This document shows positions 9,601 through 18,242 of a stretch of DNA of 64,000 bases, in pieces (position 1 is the stretch's first letter; each line of letters begins with the position of its first letter). Origin of the DNA: Deltaproteobacteria bacterium (GTDB taxonomy: Bacteria > Desulfobacterota > Dissulfuribacteria > Dissulfuribacterales > QOAL01); contig JALSNW010000049.1 of the NCBI GenBank assembly GCA_026986785.1, positions 1-64,000 on the forward strand, written 5' to 3'. The notes beneath the pieces are model-generated. The model searched no databases. It worked only from the letters and a program-made list of their open reading frames with translations, and was not told the DNA's origin. The position numbers and the translations under genes were made by a program.

Positions 9601-10633
9601 TCAATGTCTGGCTCAATTGCTGAAGCTTGAGGAACTTGTCTCTACCCAATAAAATGGTGGAAATGGCCTCTTTTTTTTCAAGGAGAGCATAATCCGGCCT
9701 TTTCGTCTCCAGCTTGGCCCGGACCTCTGTCAACCCTTCCCTAATATCCCTGAGCTCAGCTTTTGCGATCTGGAGTCTTTCTTCTGCCTCCTCCACCTGG
9801 GACGCCATGTGGAGGGAAAGCCCCTTTATCCTCTCATCCTTGTCAATGGAAGAGAGCCTGGCCTGGATGGAGGCAAGCTTCAACCAGTCCGGCCATGCCT
9901 TCACTGCTGCCTGGAGATTGTCCAGGGTACGTGCCTGGAGTTGCCTCTTCTGACGTAACCGATTCAAACGATCCCGGCTATTCTTCAAAGACCGGGTAAG
10001 CCTTTCATAGTCGTCTATCTCTTTTCTGGCCTTTTTCAACCTGGCATTGACATCCTTCAGCTCAAAGAGCAGTTTGTTGATGGCTTGTTTCCTGCCTGCG
10101 GGCCTGAAAAGCATGTCCCTTTCTTTTCGGAGTTCCTTCATGGTCTGGGGAACCGCCAAGAAAGAGGTACCATAGCCCGCTCCATATACAGCATCCCTTA
10201 TATCTTCACGTCTCAAGCTATCCAGACTCTGGAGTTCTTTTAGGCTAAAACTGTAGACATTTTGGAAAAGCTGCCTGGTAACACCACCAAATATGCCCTT
10301 GAGGACCATCTCGTCCAGCGAAGAGCCATCAGGCCCATAAAGCCTGAAAGAGGTCCTCCCAGAAGACCTTATCCTCTCTATGGTGATCTGTCCGTACCTC
10401 TTGGTGGAAAGGACGATACGGCCTCCATAACTACCTCCATGTATGGGCAGGAATTGGCGTTCTCCCCTTCTGGCATCGGGAAAACCAAAAAGCATGGTGT
10501 TCACAAAGGAAAGGAGTGTTGATTTCCCAGCCTCATTCCTGCCAGAGAATATCACCAACCCTCCAGGCAAAGGCCCAATCGAAAGGTGCCTAAACACACC
10601 AAAACCTTCTATTTGCAGCCTTCTTATCTCCAT
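6665..10633 (-). CDS. yhaN: YhaN-type SMC/Rad50-like ATPase with central membrane hairpin
   Basis: This 1322-residue SbcC/Rad50-like ABC ATPase is the presumed partner of the nuclease encoded just upstream. The Walker A motif is GRNEAGKST, near residue 35. Two long coiled-coil arms follow, with heptad-rich Glu/Lys/Arg/Leu sequence. The C-terminal lobe has a signature-like LSTGTAEQLYLCLRFG and the Walker B VLMDDILVNFD. Unlike classical SbcC, there are two hydrophobic segments in the middle (about residues 612-660, GLLVSAGLIMMLVAALLLYL and WGMCLVLSMTCLLAAPI). These would anchor the coiled coils to the membrane, as known for the YhaN branch of Bacillus. Start: the MEIRRLQIEGFG opening matches the family. 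It lies 16 nt after the yhaO stop. Confidence 0.92.
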   Translation of the reverse strand: MEIRRLQIEGFGVFRHLSIGPLPGGLVIFSGRNEAGKSTLLSFVNTMLFGFPDARRGERQFLPIHGGSYGGRIVLSTKRYGQITIERIRSSGRTSFRLYGPDGSSLDEMVLKGIFGGVTRQLFQNVYSFSLKELQSLDSLRREDIRDAVYGAGYGTSFLAVPQTMKELRKERDMLFRPAGRKQAINKLLFELKDVNARLKKARKEIDDYERLTRSLKNSRDRLNRLRQKRQLQARTLDNLQAAVKAWPDWLKLASIQARLSSIDKDERIKGLSLHMASQVEEAEERLQIAKAELRDIREGLTEVRAKLETKRPDYALLEKKEAISTILLGRDKFLKLQQLSQTLKGEIEDLDREIGLMMQRLGPAWTADRIREAAFSALDMRKLERFKERFNEIRQGSVQLGQRLSIRLQDQKALKTQQDRLSARSQELRDRLGGLDAETLKRLSAKGDRLRHLTRQSERLEQALAERSKALEAAIEEVSQAASAEFLRDLDVTEFTKEANGLHRDMMDTTRQLEAANEQLEALLARREEMNDQIRSRQAAIEEMDNDPRLVLKEHKSYVRAYSIARNLAGRQGQELGIEAELSRLETELRECSRQADAKKAEIQGPSRAHTTGLLVSAGLIMMLVAALLLYLKWPVSAWGMCLVLSMTCLLAAPILKRRWAVRRRFLQEEIARLSGKFQELDARRQKLVDFLDLVNQDRGQLAKLLGMDTEEVQNDLSRILEELKGAMSLMEKKELLLSQISIIRRDKAILSEKIVKARKRVSALKESEIEQDSHWKAFLERYRLDRETSHQDISLIARKILRLQELINDIEAIVKELDAKKREQKELFSSFLDKGFMEEYGDGPDEINIDLIEKIIIRLHDLAGLIEENQRLTKQQDQKDAELRGLEGEIKDIKDKLKDLVKRRQAVLAEWEEWLREKGFQDGLGPSDVVEQIQLLDKAKGMFSKREARQADLAELLKEMSAITERVSLLFSDLGPDGADSMDVVFMMDFLSQRLTQELEKDREYRFLSHNEGQLFKEEAKLRGEIRRLDEKIENILKDAGCTSKKELWSLLETFKEREHVLAEKTELEARLKAVSMAKDLQGIASFFGKKSQQELEREVERYKASLRDLDEQIQALVEQQAEMNLSLEKLISSDEHMELIAKRSCLVQEVKDLARRWSVLSMALHILEQARQRFEKENQPKVIREASRFFSTITSGRYANIAVGAGTDDIWAVTRQGERLEPKMLSTGTAEQLYLCLRFGLISACATGSEDIPVLMDDILVNFDPDRTRQAARAIGQLSRGRQVLFFTCHPHVTHILTEEIPEAELIEMEDAIQASHLL

Positions 10634-10649
10634 CAACCAAGACCGAGGA

Positions 10650-11912
10650 TCAATCCTCCAGACGGTCGAGAAGCAAAAATTCTGCTTCTTCCAGGACAGA
10701 CGATACATCCTCTATGGTGGCCTCTGGACAATTGCCCTTGAAGAGCCTGGAGTGAAAAAGGGATGAAAGACAACCCTTTGCCCCTTCCAAGGATTCCGGG
10801 CTGACCTTTATTGCCTCAGCCTCCTTGAGAACCATTCCGATGAGATCCGGGCTCTTTTTTCTTGCCTCTATATCAACAGGGCTGGTAGAAAGATTCCGGA
10901 TAGATTCAAGCCAGACAAGAGGCTCAAGACCTGAAAGTCCATCTCTTAGTTCATCTAGCATATCTGGAATTGTGTCCAGGCTGGAAAGGGATCTCGCCAG
11001 CTCACTACGGCCCTTGATCAAGACCCTCAACACAAGGCCTCTCTGGCCTACTCCTTGACGCAATGCCTGTATCTTCGTCCAAATATCGTCCATGAGTTGG
11101 GCCACAGAGGAAATGGCCGATACATCTATCTCTATCTCGTGCCATCTTGGATCATCCATGGGCGTAAATGTCACATCTGTAGACATATCCCCAGAGACAC
11201 GGACCAGAAACACCCCCTTTTCTCCTTGTTCCCTGAAGCTTCTGCCCTGCAATACCCCTGGATAGACGACCAGCGGCCCCTTGGACAGGATCTTTTTTGT
11301 ATGGACATGCCCCAGGGCCCAGTAGTCCACCTGGTGTCTTGATGGATCGGTAAGATCCGCCAGACTACAAGGGGCATAGGGATAATGACCTGTCTGTTGC
11401 CCTACAGTACAGTGTAGCATGGCTATCTTGAATAGATCTGAAGGACCAGGAGGCACCATGAGAGCAAAATTGTCTTCTACTGACCTGTCTCTGAAACTTA
11501 TGCCAAAGACAGCAGCCAGGCATAGACCTGCCCTTTCTGCAACCTGCCATCTTGGGTTTGAAGAAGGAAAGACGAAACAGTTATCTGGCAATTCGAGCGG
11601 CATTGCCCCATGGCCAAAGGGATCATGATTACCACAGACTATAAAGACCTTTATGCCTTCGGCCTGAAGCCTCTTCATTCCTGTCCTGAAATGTAAAAGG
11701 GCCTTTAGATTACGCTCCATACTGTCAAAGAGGTCCCCACATAGGAGGATAAAATCCACATCCCTTTCCAAGGCCAACTGGATCATGCGGTCAAATGCCC
11801 TGAACGTGGACCCAAGGAGGTAGTCCCACATCTCTGTCTCGATCCGACTTATGTTACTGAAAGGGGAGCCAATGTGCAGGTCTGCTGCATGTATGAAGGA
11901 AAATCCTGACAT
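10650..11912 (-). CDS. yhaO: YhaO-type metallophosphoesterase (SbcD/Mre11-like exonuclease)
   Basis: This 420-residue calcineurin-type phosphoesterase has all Mre11 metal motifs: AADLHIG (residues 9-15), LLCGDLFD, VCGNHDP, a single His in AMLHC and GHVHT. It therefore probably is a Mn-dependent DNA nuclease that processes double-strand breaks or hairpins together with the YhaN ATPase encoded downstream. The C-terminal 150 residues form the capping and partner-binding region, ending in a Leu/Glu-rich helix. It is the first gene of the leftward run. Its promoter should lie in the 197-nt intergenic space shared with the divergent yihY-like gene. Confidence 0.92.
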   Translation of the reverse strand: MSGFSFIHAADLHIGSPFSNISRIETEMWDYLLGSTFRAFDRMIQLALERDVDFILLCGDLFDSMERNLKALLHFRTGMKRLQAEGIKVFIVCGNHDPFGHGAMPLELPDNCFVFPSSNPRWQVAERAGLCLAAVFGISFRDRSVEDNFALMVPPGPSDLFKIAMLHCTVGQQTGHYPYAPCSLADLTDPSRHQVDYWALGHVHTKKILSKGPLVVYPGVLQGRSFREQGEKGVFLVRVSGDMSTDVTFTPMDDPRWHEIEIDVSAISSVAQLMDDIWTKIQALRQGVGQRGLVLRVLIKGRSELARSLSSLDTIPDMLDELRDGLSGLEPLVWLESIRNLSTSPVDIEARKKSPDLIGMVLKEAEAIKVSPESLEGAKGCLSSLFHSRLFKGNCPEATIEDVSSVLEEAEFLLLDRLED

Positions 11913-12109
11913 TTATGATATCCCAAAAAACCAAAAGGGCTTATTTTGATAAACTGGTTGCTATATTATCTCATGTGACAACTATTATCAAAAAACCAGG
12001 GGAAATAACATTGAAGCCGACAGGATTCGTGATTAAATGGATATGATCCAATCCTCCTACGGTGGGCTGATGAAAGGCATACCAAACATACAAGACAGAT
12101 GGGACAAAG

Positions 12110-13483
12110 ATGAAAGACCTGGCTCGATTCCATGACTGGATCTGGGAGGGCAATCTTTCCAAAGAGAAAAAAAATGCCTCTTGGTTCACAAAGGCTACAC
12201 TGCGGATCTTTTTCATAGTTGTAAAGGGCTTTGGCAAGCATGATTTCGACCTGAGGGCCAGTGCCCTGACCTACACCGTGATCCTATCTCTTGTGCCCGT
12301 CTTGGCAATGGGCACGGCACTGTTGAAGGGTCTTGGAGCCGACAACTATATGAAGGTTGCAGCGTACAAGATGCTTGCCCAATTGGAGGAGATAAGCGGC
12401 CAACACAACTGTGAGGTCAGTGGTAATTGTACACTTTCGGAGATGGGGGAGAAAGAGGCACAGGCTGCCTACAGCGGATCAACACGCCACCTAAAACTCG
12501 CCCTCGATAAGATCTTCGACTATGTGGACAAGACCAACTTCGCAACCCTTGGATGGCTTGGCATTATAGGCGCCCTTCTGACCATCGTCTCCCTGATGAC
12601 ACACATAGAGGCAGCCATGAACAACATCTGGGAGACCAAAAAGGCCAGAAAACTGGGCAGGAAGGTGATTGATTACATAGGACTCATCATACTTCTTCCC
12701 ATATCTATAAACTTTGCGTTCTGGGCAATAACAGCTGCCCAGAGTGAGACCTTGCTGGCCAAGATCACAGCTACTTTAAGGGTGCCCTGGCTTCTACCTC
12801 TCATGTTCAAATTTCTCCCTATCCTGCTTATAGTTGGGACATTTACCATACTCTACAGCTTCATGCCCAATACGAACGTGAAGTTTATACCAGCAGTGGC
12901 AGGAGGTGTGATAGGTGGGCTTGGCTGGATAATGGTACAGACACTCTATGTAAAGCTCCAGATAGGAGTGGCCAGATACAATGCCATATATGGATCCTTT
13001 GCCACCTTTCCCCTGTTCATATTCTGGCTATACATAGGGTGGCTGGTCTTCTTGATCGGTGCAGAGACCTCCTATGCAGTACAAAAATTCAAGAGATATG
13101 TTCCCTTTAAAGGACCTATCTCTCCCCTTACTAAGCTAGCCTTGGCTGTAGATATCCTGGAGATGGCCTATAATTACTTTGATTCAGGGCGCCATGTCAC
13201 AGCAGAAGATTTTTCAGATGAATTGGGATATCCATTGATGGAAGTTGTAAATGTCCTGAAAAAACTCCAGGGAAAAGGGCTTATTGTCCAAACAGAGGAT
13301 GGAGAACATTTTCTACCAGGCATCTCACCTGGGGGCCTGAGAAAATCCGAGATTTTCAGTGCAGTCTGTGGTGCCTTGAGCCGAAAGGAGACCTATGGAG
13401 AAAAGTTGGCAGATGCCCTGGCAAACGATGCATCCACCTTACTGGACAATTTGGATGATATAAAAGAAAAAGGGGATGCTTGA
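12110..13483 (+). CDS. YihY/BrkB-family inner-membrane protein with C-terminal winged helix
   Basis: This 457-residue protein has six or so transmembrane helices in the YihY (formerly mis-called RNase BN) pattern. It includes DLRASALTYTVILSLVPVLAMG near residue 45, ATLGWLGIIGALLTIVSLMTHIEAAMNNIW, FMPNTNVKFIPAVAGGVIGGLGW and YGSFATFPLFIFWLYIGWLVFLIGAE. After residue ~350 a soluble winged-helix-like domain begins (ILEMAYNYFDSGRHVTAEDFSDELGYP). Family function is not settled. The first periplasmic loop is longer than usual and contains two Cys (NCEVSGNC), which could form a disulfide. The gene is convergent with rpsU. Confidence 0.9.
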   Translation: MKDLARFHDWIWEGNLSKEKKNASWFTKATLRIFFIVVKGFGKHDFDLRASALTYTVILSLVPVLAMGTALLKGLGADNYMKVAAYKMLAQLEEISGQHNCEVSGNCTLSEMGEKEAQAAYSGSTRHLKLALDKIFDYVDKTNFATLGWLGIIGALLTIVSLMTHIEAAMNNIWETKKARKLGRKVIDYIGLIILLPISINFAFWAITAAQSETLLAKITATLRVPWLLPLMFKFLPILLIVGTFTILYSFMPNTNVKFIPAVAGGVIGGLGWIMVQTLYVKLQIGVARYNAIYGSFATFPLFIFWLYIGWLVFLIGAETSYAVQKFKRYVPFKGPISPLTKLALAVDILEMAYNYFDSGRHVTAEDFSDELGYPLMEVVNVLKKLQGKGLIVQTEDGEHFLPGISPGGLRKSEIFSAVCGALSRKETYGEKLADALANDASTLLDNLDDIKEKGDA

Positions 13484-13522
13484 ATGAAGACACCCCCTCA
13501 GCAAATTGTCTTGGATTTCTGT

Positions 13523-13720
13523 CTAATAGCGCCTGCGCCGTCTGCTTGCCTTGCGACGCCTTCTCTCAGCTTCTTGAGCCTTGCGCCTTCTTTTTACACT
13601 TGGTTTTTCGTAAAAACGGCGATTTTTCAGCTCTCGCTGAAGTCCATCAAGCTGCATCTTCTTTTTGAGCAGCTTGAGGGCCTTTTCAAGGTTGTCCTGA
13701 ACTTCAACCACTATGGCCAA
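13523..13720 (-). CDS. rpsU: 30S ribosomal protein bS21
   Basis: This 65-residue, very basic protein carries the bS21 core VVEVQDNLEKALKLLKKKM and RRFYEKPSVKRRRKAQEAERRRRKA, with an Arg-rich tail. It takes part in initiation on the small subunit. The start is the TTG at 13720: GGGGGG stands 6 nt upstream, and the next residues AIVVEV match the family. The longer frame to 13753 would run into the -10 box of its own promoter. In many bacteria rpsU leads the rpsU-dnaG-rpoD operon. Here it is divergent from rpoD and no dnaG lies in between. Confidence 0.95.
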   Translation of the reverse strand: MAIVVEVQDNLEKALKLLKKKMQLDGLQRELKNRRFYEKPSVKRRRKAQEAERRRRKASRRRRRY

Positions 13721-13752
13721 GGGTATCCCCCCTTTCTCATGAGACTCTGACA

Positions 13753-13782
13753 AGTATATATATCATGCAACTATGTTGTCAA
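13753..13782 (-). promoter_or_regulatory. sigma-70 promoter of rpsU
   Basis: On the minus strand, consensus TTGACA (13782-13777), an 18-nt spacer and TATACT (13758-13753) lie 33 nt before the TTG start. This rules out translation from the longer frame. Confidence 0.75.
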
Positions 13783-13911
13783 TTGCGAGACGGCAGAAAA
13801 ATCATAAAAAAAATCTTACCAGGACTTGGCAATCATTTAGTTCGTGTCTATCTTTCTGTTTTGAGAAAGAAAAAAATCTTACCACAAAAAAATTTCTTTT
13901 GAGTTTTGTCC

Positions 13912-13940
13912 TTGATTTTACCCAATTAATTTATTATAAT
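13912..13940 (+). promoter_or_regulatory. sigma-70 promoter of rpoD
   Basis: TTGATT (13912-13917), exactly 17 nt, and a perfect TATAAT (13935-13940) stand in an AT-rich intergenic stretch 64 nt before the rpoD ATG. Confidence 0.75.
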
Positions 13941-14004
13941 AACGTGTTTTGTTTGCAATTTTTATTTGCACTCTAAAATTGCACCATTGTAAGGATAGAT
14001 TGCC

Positions 14005-15390
14005 ATGGCAGTAAAGATAGCAAGGAAACATCCCCAGGGAGAATCTACTGAATACATGGATCAACTCCTTGAAGCTGGCCACAAGGGATCACTTTCCTAC
14101 GAAACCCTTAACCAGATCATCCCAGATGACATAAAAGATCCAGAAAAACTTGAAGAGATTTTTGACATGCTTTGTGAAAACAATATAGAAGTGGTGGGTG
14201 GCACCTTGAATGACGCCATTGCCCTCAAGAGTGAAGCCATCCCCCGTGATGCCAAAGAAACACCACTTCCCAATGTAGAGACCCAAAAGGTACCGGATGG
14301 GAAAAAACACGAAGTAGTCCTGGATGCTGGTGAATATACGGATTCAGAGGAAATCACCACGACCTATCTCAGGGAGATGGGGCGCTATGAACTACTGACT
14401 CCAGAGAAAGAAGAAGAACTCAGCAAAATAATACGTACTGGATTCAATAGCATCATCTCTTCCATAATGGAGATAGACTCCTCCCTGCCGGAGATAGAGG
14501 CATTGAGGGAGCAAATACGTATTTGGAAGAGGCGAGATCCAACCCTGAAGCCCAAGAAACAACACCTGAACTACCTGGCAGAAACCGTATACAGCATAGC
14601 GGAGCAACATGCCGATGACCAGGACATGGCAGAGTTAAAAAAATTCGTAAGGCTCCAGCAGATCAAGGTGGAACGGGCAAAGGACGAAATGATAAATGCC
14701 AACCTGAGGCTCGTGGTGAGCATTGCCAAGAGATACATGCATCAGGGCTTGTCCCTTGCCGATCTCATTCAGGAAGGCAATCTCGGTCTCATGAGGGCTG
14801 TATTCCGTTTCGACTATACCAAGGGCAACAAGTTTTCCACCTATGCCAGTTGGTGGATTAGACAGGCCATTACCAGGGCAATACTGGACAAGACCAGGAC
14901 TATACGCCTACCTGTACATTTCCTGGAGCTCAGGAGCCAATTCTTCAAGGCCTTCTATGCCATGCTCAAGGAACTCGGACGCGAACCAAGCCCTGCTGAG
15001 ATCTCGGAACGAACCGGCCTGCCCATGGAAAAAATCCTTTCCATCCTGGAGGCATCGAGGGAGCCTGTCTCTCTTGAGACCCCTGTAGGAGACGAAGACA
15101 GCACCCTTGGTGACTTCATAGAGAACAAGGATGCGGTATCTCCCTATGAGACAGTCAGGGAAAGAGAACTTACCGAGAGGATAAAGAGTATATTGGCCAC
15201 CCTTAGCCCCAGGGAAGAAAAGATCATAAGACTACGCTTTGGCATAGGCGAAGACAGCGAATACACCCTGGAAGAGATAGGAAGACGGTTCAATGTCTCA
15301 CGAGAGCGCATCCGCCAGATAGAGAAAAAGGCCTTAAACCGTCTGAGACACTCGAGTAGAAGGGAAAAACTCAAACACTTCCTCGATTGA
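14005..15390 (+). CDS. rpoD: RNA polymerase sigma factor RpoD (sigma-70 group 1)
   Basis: This 461-residue primary-type sigma factor has region 1.1 near residues 17-66 (LSYETLNQIIPDDIKDPEKLEEIFDML), region 1.2 at TTYLREMGRYELLTPEKE, and a short non-conserved insert. Regions 2.1-2.4 run from NLRLVVSIAKRYMHQGLSLADLIQEG to YASWWIRQAITRAILDKTRTIRLPVH. Region 3 and the region 4.2 helix-turn-helix (TLEEIGRRFNVSRERIRQIEKKALNRLR) follow near the C-terminus. Presence of region 1.1 argues for the housekeeping sigma. After RLPVH the sequence reads FLELRSQFFKAFYAML instead of the usual MIETINKL-type stretch, so region 3.0 is divergent. Its stop is followed by a strong terminator. Confidence 0.95.
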   Translation: MAVKIARKHPQGESTEYMDQLLEAGHKGSLSYETLNQIIPDDIKDPEKLEEIFDMLCENNIEVVGGTLNDAIALKSEAIPRDAKETPLPNVETQKVPDGKKHEVVLDAGEYTDSEEITTTYLREMGRYELLTPEKEEELSKIIRTGFNSIISSIMEIDSSLPEIEALREQIRIWKRRDPTLKPKKQHLNYLAETVYSIAEQHADDQDMAELKKFVRLQQIKVERAKDEMINANLRLVVSIAKRYMHQGLSLADLIQEGNLGLMRAVFRFDYTKGNKFSTYASWWIRQAITRAILDKTRTIRLPVHFLELRSQFFKAFYAMLKELGREPSPAEISERTGLPMEKILSILEASREPVSLETPVGDEDSTLGDFIENKDAVSPYETVRERELTERIKSILATLSPREEKIIRLRFGIGEDSEYTLEEIGRRFNVSRERIRQIEKKALNRLRHSSRREKLKHFLD

Positions 15391-15423
15391 GGAGCACAAG
15401 GGATCAATTCGAATCTTGGGTAC

Positions 15424-15448
15424 AAGGGCAGCATTTTGCTGCCCTTTT
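15424..15448 (+). terminator. Rho-independent terminator after rpoD
   Basis: AAGGGCAGC, an ATTTT loop, GCTGCCCTT and a short T-run: a perfect 9-bp stem. It reaches the stop codon of the convergent DUF1015 gene and may work in both directions. Confidence 0.85.
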
Positions 15449-16758
15449 CATTCCTCTATATTGAGCACCATACCCGTCAGGATCTTCGGGTAGAAATACG
15501 TGGACTTATGAGGCATGGACAGGCCTGCATCTGCCACATCCAACACCTGCTCTACTTGGGTAGGATGCATGAAAAAGAGCATCTGATCCGGCTTCAATGA
15601 CTGGATGGCCCCTTGAGAATCTGCCGTGAAGATGATATCTTTCCCGGCTTCGAGCCTATCTGGTTCTATTCCAAGGGCCTTTTTAAATACGAGCTCTTCG
15701 AGTACAACCACATCCAGATTGGCAAGCTCCTCGTATCTGACCGCCTCTAAAAGCAGATCCTTTGCCACCTGTCTTGGGCAAAGCATAAATGCCCTCTTAA
15801 TAGAACCAAAAAACAGGGTTATCCCGTTGGAGCAGGATTCTGAAAGGCTCTTTTTGAAGAAGCGGGCCTGCCATTCGCCTCTTGAATGGGTTGAGACCTC
15901 CAACTCCTCCAGGTGGAAAAGAGGGGAAAGCCTTTCTATCACGTTATCACAGCTCATTCCTTCAGGGATGGAGACGAGCCTGTGGGTAGGAAGGACTACC
16001 ATTCCAGGGTCCTTGACGTCCACCAGATAGACCATGGTATAGTTGTATGATGCCTCTGGATCAGGTCCATAAAGGCGATCCATCTCCTGCCTGTATCTTA
16101 TGGCAGTAGTATATCGATGGTGCCCATCTGCTATATAGAGGGGGCTATCGGCCAGGCATTGGCTTACCAGATCGAGCCTTTCCGGGTCTGAGACCCGATA
16201 AAGCCTGTGAATACAGCCTTTGTCGTCCTTGGCGGTGAAAAGCGCTTCTGGCTCTCCAGGTCCAAGGGCCTGGGCCAGTTTTCCCTGGTGGCGATAAAGC
16301 ATGAAAATCTGGCTGAATTGGGCCCTTGTTGCCATGCGAAGGCGCAACCTGTCTTCGGTCACCTTTTCAAACGTCCTTTCATGGGGCAAAATACTCCCCT
16401 TGGACCAATCATCTGTCCTTACCAGGCATATAAACCCCCTGCGTATAAAACCTTGGCCATCTATCTCAAATTCTATATCATAGGGATATATCGAAGGTTG
16501 GTCATGCCTTAGAAGTACCTTTTCTTCCTGCCACTTTTTCAACAAACTGGCAGCACACCGGTATTTGTCTCCTGTTTCCCCATTGCAATCGCCTATGGAT
16601 GGAAGCTCCAGACGGAATATGTTATGGGGATTTCCCCTGACATATCTATCCCTCTCCTCAGGGGACACCACATCATAAGGAGGAGCGAAAAGGGCCGAAA
16701 GATCCTCAAAAAGAGCTTTATTGTAACAGGTCCCCTGAAAAGGTATGATTTTTGCCAT
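15448..16758 (-). CDS. DUF1015 family protein
   Basis: This 436-residue soluble protein carries the DUF1015 hallmarks: FAPPYDVVSPEERDRY near residue 27, NIFRLELP, the conserved YIADGHHRYTTAIRYR near the middle, and VLPTHRL. The family is widespread in anaerobes and is sometimes annotated as SerB-like or HTH-type by homology transfer, but its biochemical role is not established. The ADGHHR motif suggests metal or phosphate binding. Start MAKIIPFQG is typical. It stands alone on the reverse strand, 174 nt from the preceding penicillin-binding protein gene. I assign no function. Confidence 0.88.
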   Translation of the reverse strand: MAKIIPFQGTCYNKALFEDLSALFAPPYDVVSPEERDRYVRGNPHNIFRLELPSIGDCNGETGDKYRCAASLLKKWQEEKVLLRHDQPSIYPYDIEFEIDGQGFIRRGFICLVRTDDWSKGSILPHERTFEKVTEDRLRLRMATRAQFSQIFMLYRHQGKLAQALGPGEPEALFTAKDDKGCIHRLYRVSDPERLDLVSQCLADSPLYIADGHHRYTTAIRYRQEMDRLYGPDPEASYNYTMVYLVDVKDPGMVVLPTHRLVSIPEGMSCDNVIERLSPLFHLEELEVSTHSRGEWQARFFKKSLSESCSNGITLFFGSIKRAFMLCPRQVAKDLLLEAVRYEELANLDVVVLEELVFKKALGIEPDRLEAGKDIIFTADSQGAIQSLKPDQMLFFMHPTQVEQVLDVADAGLSMPHKSTYFYPKILTGMVLNIEE

Positions 16759-16932
16759 TTAGATATAAATTCCCTTCAATACAACAGCATAGCCTCTCAA
16801 TTCAGAGATAAAAGGCAGGCTTGCCAAAATTATTTTCGGACTGTAGCTACTATGGCTGGCCCAAAACGTCAAGCCACGGCTTTCATAATTAATGGAAATC
16901 ATAAATAGAAGCGCTATGAACCATATTTAGAT

Positions 16933-18165
16933 TCATGGTTCCATCTGACTGAAATATTTTCGTATGACCAGTCTGGCAAAAGATGCAGCCCTTGTGCCCA
17001 GTATTGCCCTGTGGGCGACCACCACAGACAAGGCCAGCCTTTTCCCCCTGTCTTTTTGCCTGGCAATGCCGCAGAACCAGTCGTATCGAAGCTCGTGTGA
17101 CTCGTTGTCAATGGTCCCTGTCTTGCCACCGATTTCAAGATCCTTGAGCACCTTATCCCTGTTCAGGTGAGAGAAGGCCTTTTTGGCCGTGCCCTTCTCT
17201 ACGGTAGCCTTCATCATCTCGAATAGCAGATCTGCCGTCCTGGGATTCACTGGTCTGGTGAGAGGATAGATCCTACTCTGATAGATGATGTCATGCCCCC
17301 CACTCTCAATGGTATCTATAAAACTTGGAGCCATGATCACCCCCCTGTTGGCGATAGCAGCCACTATAAGGGCACCATGAATGGGCGTAATCCTGGTAGC
17401 CTTGTTGAAACCACTGGCCACCTCTGCCAGATTGAACTTGTCGTCAAGCAGGGTTATGGTGCTCGGTTTTACCGGTATCTCAAGGGGTATCTGCCTCTGC
17501 CACATAAATCTGTCAGCCATCTCCAGGATACCCTTTCTACCAAGATAGATAGAGCCAAGCTTTCCAAAAACTGGATTGATCGAATCCTTGAATGCATCTT
17601 TCAATGTCACAGTACATGTATACCTATTCCTCTTCTCCTCCAGTTGATATCTGTATAAGGTATGCTTGCCTCCATTGTAGTGAAATAGGGTCATTGGAGA
17701 CATACCGAGAAATTCAATGGCACCTGCTGCAGTGATGATCTTGAATATGCTGGCAGAGGGTATCAGGCGCTGGGTCCAGACCTTTTCTTCTGGCTTTCCC
17801 CTGTCAAAACCGGCCATTGCAAGTATCCTACCAGAGATCGGATCAAGACAGACTATGGCGGTCATCTGTCCAGTAGATCCCTTTACTATGGATTGGAGAT
17901 AGGCCTGGAGGTCTTGGTCAAGGGTTGTAGTGGCAGTAAGGAGCTTCCCATTACAAGTAATTTCAAAACGAGGGCTGGTAAGCTCCCAGGGCTTTTTTTC
18001 ACTGATAGATTGTCTCAATACGGAAAGAGGTATCCTGAAAGGTTTCTGGCTTGTCCAAAACTCTCCATTTCCAAGGCCTCCTCCAATGCATGGGAAGGAA
18101 AAGATGAACCACAGTACCCCAGAAAGAAGAGATATAAAAATCCATAGACGAGATCTAATAATCAT
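16933..18165 (-). CDS. penicillin-binding transpeptidase-domain protein
   Basis: This 410-residue exported protein has one N-terminal signal anchor (RLWIFISLLSGVLWFIFSF) and a single transpeptidase domain. The active-site motifs are S139-I-F-K (SxxK), SIN in FKDSINPVFG (SxN) and KTGT near residue 340. There is no glycosyltransferase domain and no PASTA repeats. It is short for class B PBPs because it lacks the long N-terminal dimerisation module. It probably crosslinks peptidoglycan in the periplasm or acts as an endopeptidase-like paralogue. Upstream lies a 441-nt non-coding stretch that holds one copy of the interspersed repeat. Confidence 0.9.
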   Translation of the reverse strand: MIIRSRLWIFISLLSGVLWFIFSFPCIGGGLGNGEFWTSQKPFRIPLSVLRQSISEKKPWELTSPRFEITCNGKLLTATTTLDQDLQAYLQSIVKGSTGQMTAIVCLDPISGRILAMAGFDRGKPEEKVWTQRLIPSASIFKIITAAGAIEFLGMSPMTLFHYNGGKHTLYRYQLEEKRNRYTCTVTLKDAFKDSINPVFGKLGSIYLGRKGILEMADRFMWQRQIPLEIPVKPSTITLLDDKFNLAEVASGFNKATRITPIHGALIVAAIANRGVIMAPSFIDTIESGGHDIIYQSRIYPLTRPVNPRTADLLFEMMKATVEKGTAKKAFSHLNRDKVLKDLEIGGKTGTIDNESHELRYDWFCGIARQKDRGKRLALSVVVAHRAILGTRAASFARLVIRKYFSQMEP

Positions 18166-18242
18166 GGCAAGCTCTCATACTATTTTTCAGCTATTATGTC
18201 CACCCGACATAGGGCCAGGCCACATCAAAACTAATGGTACAA

